Below, piece after piece: positions 5,587-6,408 of a stretch of DNA of 6,408 nucleotides (positions are counted from its first letter, which is position 1; each line of letters opens with the position of its first letter). Where the stretch lies: contig MGYR01000096.1 in assembly GCA_001801825.1 (NCBI GenBank), forward strand, positions 1 through 6,408, given 5' to 3'. The stretch is from Gammaproteobacteria bacterium RIFCSPLOWO2_02_FULL_56_15 (GTDB taxonomy: Bacteria; Pseudomonadota; Gammaproteobacteria; Eutrophobiales; Eutrophobiaceae). A program made the position numbers and the translations under genes. The notes under the pieces are model-generated. The model was not told where the DNA came from and did no database searches. It saw only the letters and a list, made by a program, of their open reading frames with translations.

Positions 5587-6408
5587 GTGGAAATACCCGG
5601 GTATAAAATTCAGCGCGAAATCGGAAAGGGTGGTATGGCGACGGTCTACCTTGCCATACAGGAATCTCTGAACCGTCCTGTTGTCCTCAAGATGCTGGAT
5701 TCACTCATCCTGGAAAGATCCGCCGACCTCGTGGATCGGTTCCTGTCGGAAGGTCGCATTCTGGCATCGCTCAATCATCCAAATATCATCACGATCTACG
5801 ATATCGGCGTGGCCGACGGCATCATGTACATATCCATGGAATATGTACAGGGAGGCGACCTCAAGCAACGGCTGGAACTATCCATCTCCCCTGAAGAAGC
5901 TCTGGAATACGTGGCGCAGGTGGCCAGGGCGTTGGGCGAGGCACACAAACGCGGTATCGTTCACCGTGACGTCAAACCTGCGAACATTCTGTTCAAGGAC
6001 AATACACCAATCCTGACGGACTTCGGCATCGCCAAGTACGTGGACACAGAGAGCGACCTTACCTCCACCGGCATATTTCTGGGCAGTCCGAACTACGTCA
6101 GTCCGGAACAGGCCGGAGGCAGCAAACCGGACGGCAGGGCGGATATCTACAGCCTTGGCTGTATCTTCTATGAGATGCTGACCGGCAAGAAACCCTATGT
6201 TTCCGATTCTGTAATCGACATCATCATCAAGCATCGCCAGGCCCCCATTCCCAAACTACCGAAGGAATTATCCGATTATCAGGCGCTACTCAATCGCATG
6301 ATGGCCAAAAAACGTGATGAACGTTTCCCGGACACTGAAAGCCTGCTGATCGAGATTGAGAAACTCCGGAAACAGCACCTGTTCAATACTACCGGAGAGT
6401 TCGAGCGC
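5587..6408 (+). CDS. Hanks-type serine/threonine protein kinase, 3' end beyond window
   Basis: Eukaryotic-like (PknB-type) protein kinase; 274 codons are in the window and the frame is open at the edge. All catalytic elements are intact: glycine loop GKGGMATVY (13-21), ATP-binding lysine K35 in VVLKML, helix-C glutamate E55, HRDVKPAN catalytic loop (126-133; D128, K130, N133), DFG (145-147), an activation segment with T159, S160 and T161, then GSPNYVSPEQ (166-175) and DIYSLGCIFYEMLTGKKPY. The kinase domain finishes near residue 265, so what follows (TM, sensor or TPR parts) is not visible. The frame is open from 5530, with possible starts TTG 5548, TTG 5584 and GTG 5587. I chose GTG 5587 because relatives commonly begin 'M-x-IPGY-x-I' and the sequence reads VEIPGYKIQREIGKGG. 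No ribosome binding site is present. The gene diverges from rsd/algQ. Substrates are unknown. Confidence 0.93.
   Translation, partial: MEIPGYKIQREIGKGGMATVYLAIQESLNRPVVLKMLDSLILERSADLVDRFLSEGRILASLNHPNIITIYDIGVADGIMYISMEYVQGGDLKQRLELSISPEEALEYVAQVARALGEAHKRGIVHRDVKPANILFKDNTPILTDFGIAKYVDTESDLTSTGIFLGSPNYVSPEQAGGSKPDGRADIYSLGCIFYEMLTGKKPYVSDSVIDIIIKHRQAPIPKLPKELSDYQALLNRMMAKKRDERFPDTESLLIEIEKLRKQHLFNTTGEFER

Noticed and set aside
5681..6234. Open frames of 111 and 118 codons over the kinase region, one on each strand
   Set aside because: Both overlap the intact kinase domain in other frames; their translations are low-quality shadows.

Overview
The window looks like chromosomal DNA from a gammaproteobacterium, probably not Pseudomonas itself. 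The evidence is protein family content: an AlgZ/FimS-type sensor kinase with an AlgR-type LytTR regulator divergent from argH, an Rsd/AlgQ-family protein, and RsmE. Base composition looks moderately GC-rich by eye. No mobile element, CRISPR array, tRNA or rRNA was seen.

Layout from left to right. (1) Bases 1-173, minus: start of an AsmA-family protein, cut by the window edge. (2) 188-1591, minus: argininosuccinate lyase (argH), 14 bases upstream of the asmA-like gene and probably in one transcript with it. (3) 1592-1714: divergent promoter region in which candidate -10 boxes for the two directions overlap. (4) 1715-2791 and 2772-3515, plus: sensor kinase and response regulator, AlgZ/AlgR type, overlapping by 20 bases. 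(5) 3540-4274, minus: rsmE, convergent with algR. (6) 4275-4420: divergent gap with a good sigma70-type promoter for the next gene. (7) 4421-4882, plus: TerB-like protein. (8) 4852-4923: perfect-but-one 36-bp tandem duplication covering the 3' ends of the TerB-like gene and of the convergent gene. (9) 4915-5370, minus: Rsd/AlgQ family sigma-factor-binding regulator. (10) 5371-5586: divergent gap with inverted repeats and a consensus -10 box. (11) 5587-6408, plus: Hanks-type Ser/Thr protein kinase, whose kinase domain is essentially complete but which runs off the window.

Functionally the window is mostly regulatory. AlgZ/AlgR is a membrane-sensing two-component pair, Rsd/AlgQ acts on sigma-factor use by RNA polymerase, and the Ser/Thr kinase is a separate signalling protein. 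ArgH (arginine synthesis) and RsmE (16S rRNA m3U1498 methylation) are housekeeping. In Pseudomonas aeruginosa argH, algZ, algR and algQ lie in one chromosomal neighbourhood with hem genes between algR and algQ. Here the same players are present, but rsmE and a TerB-like gene occupy the interval. I see no clearly novel system. The most unusual features are the 36-bp duplication at the convergent gene ends, the possible leaderless start of the kinase, and the AlgZ-type degenerate ATP-binding domain.
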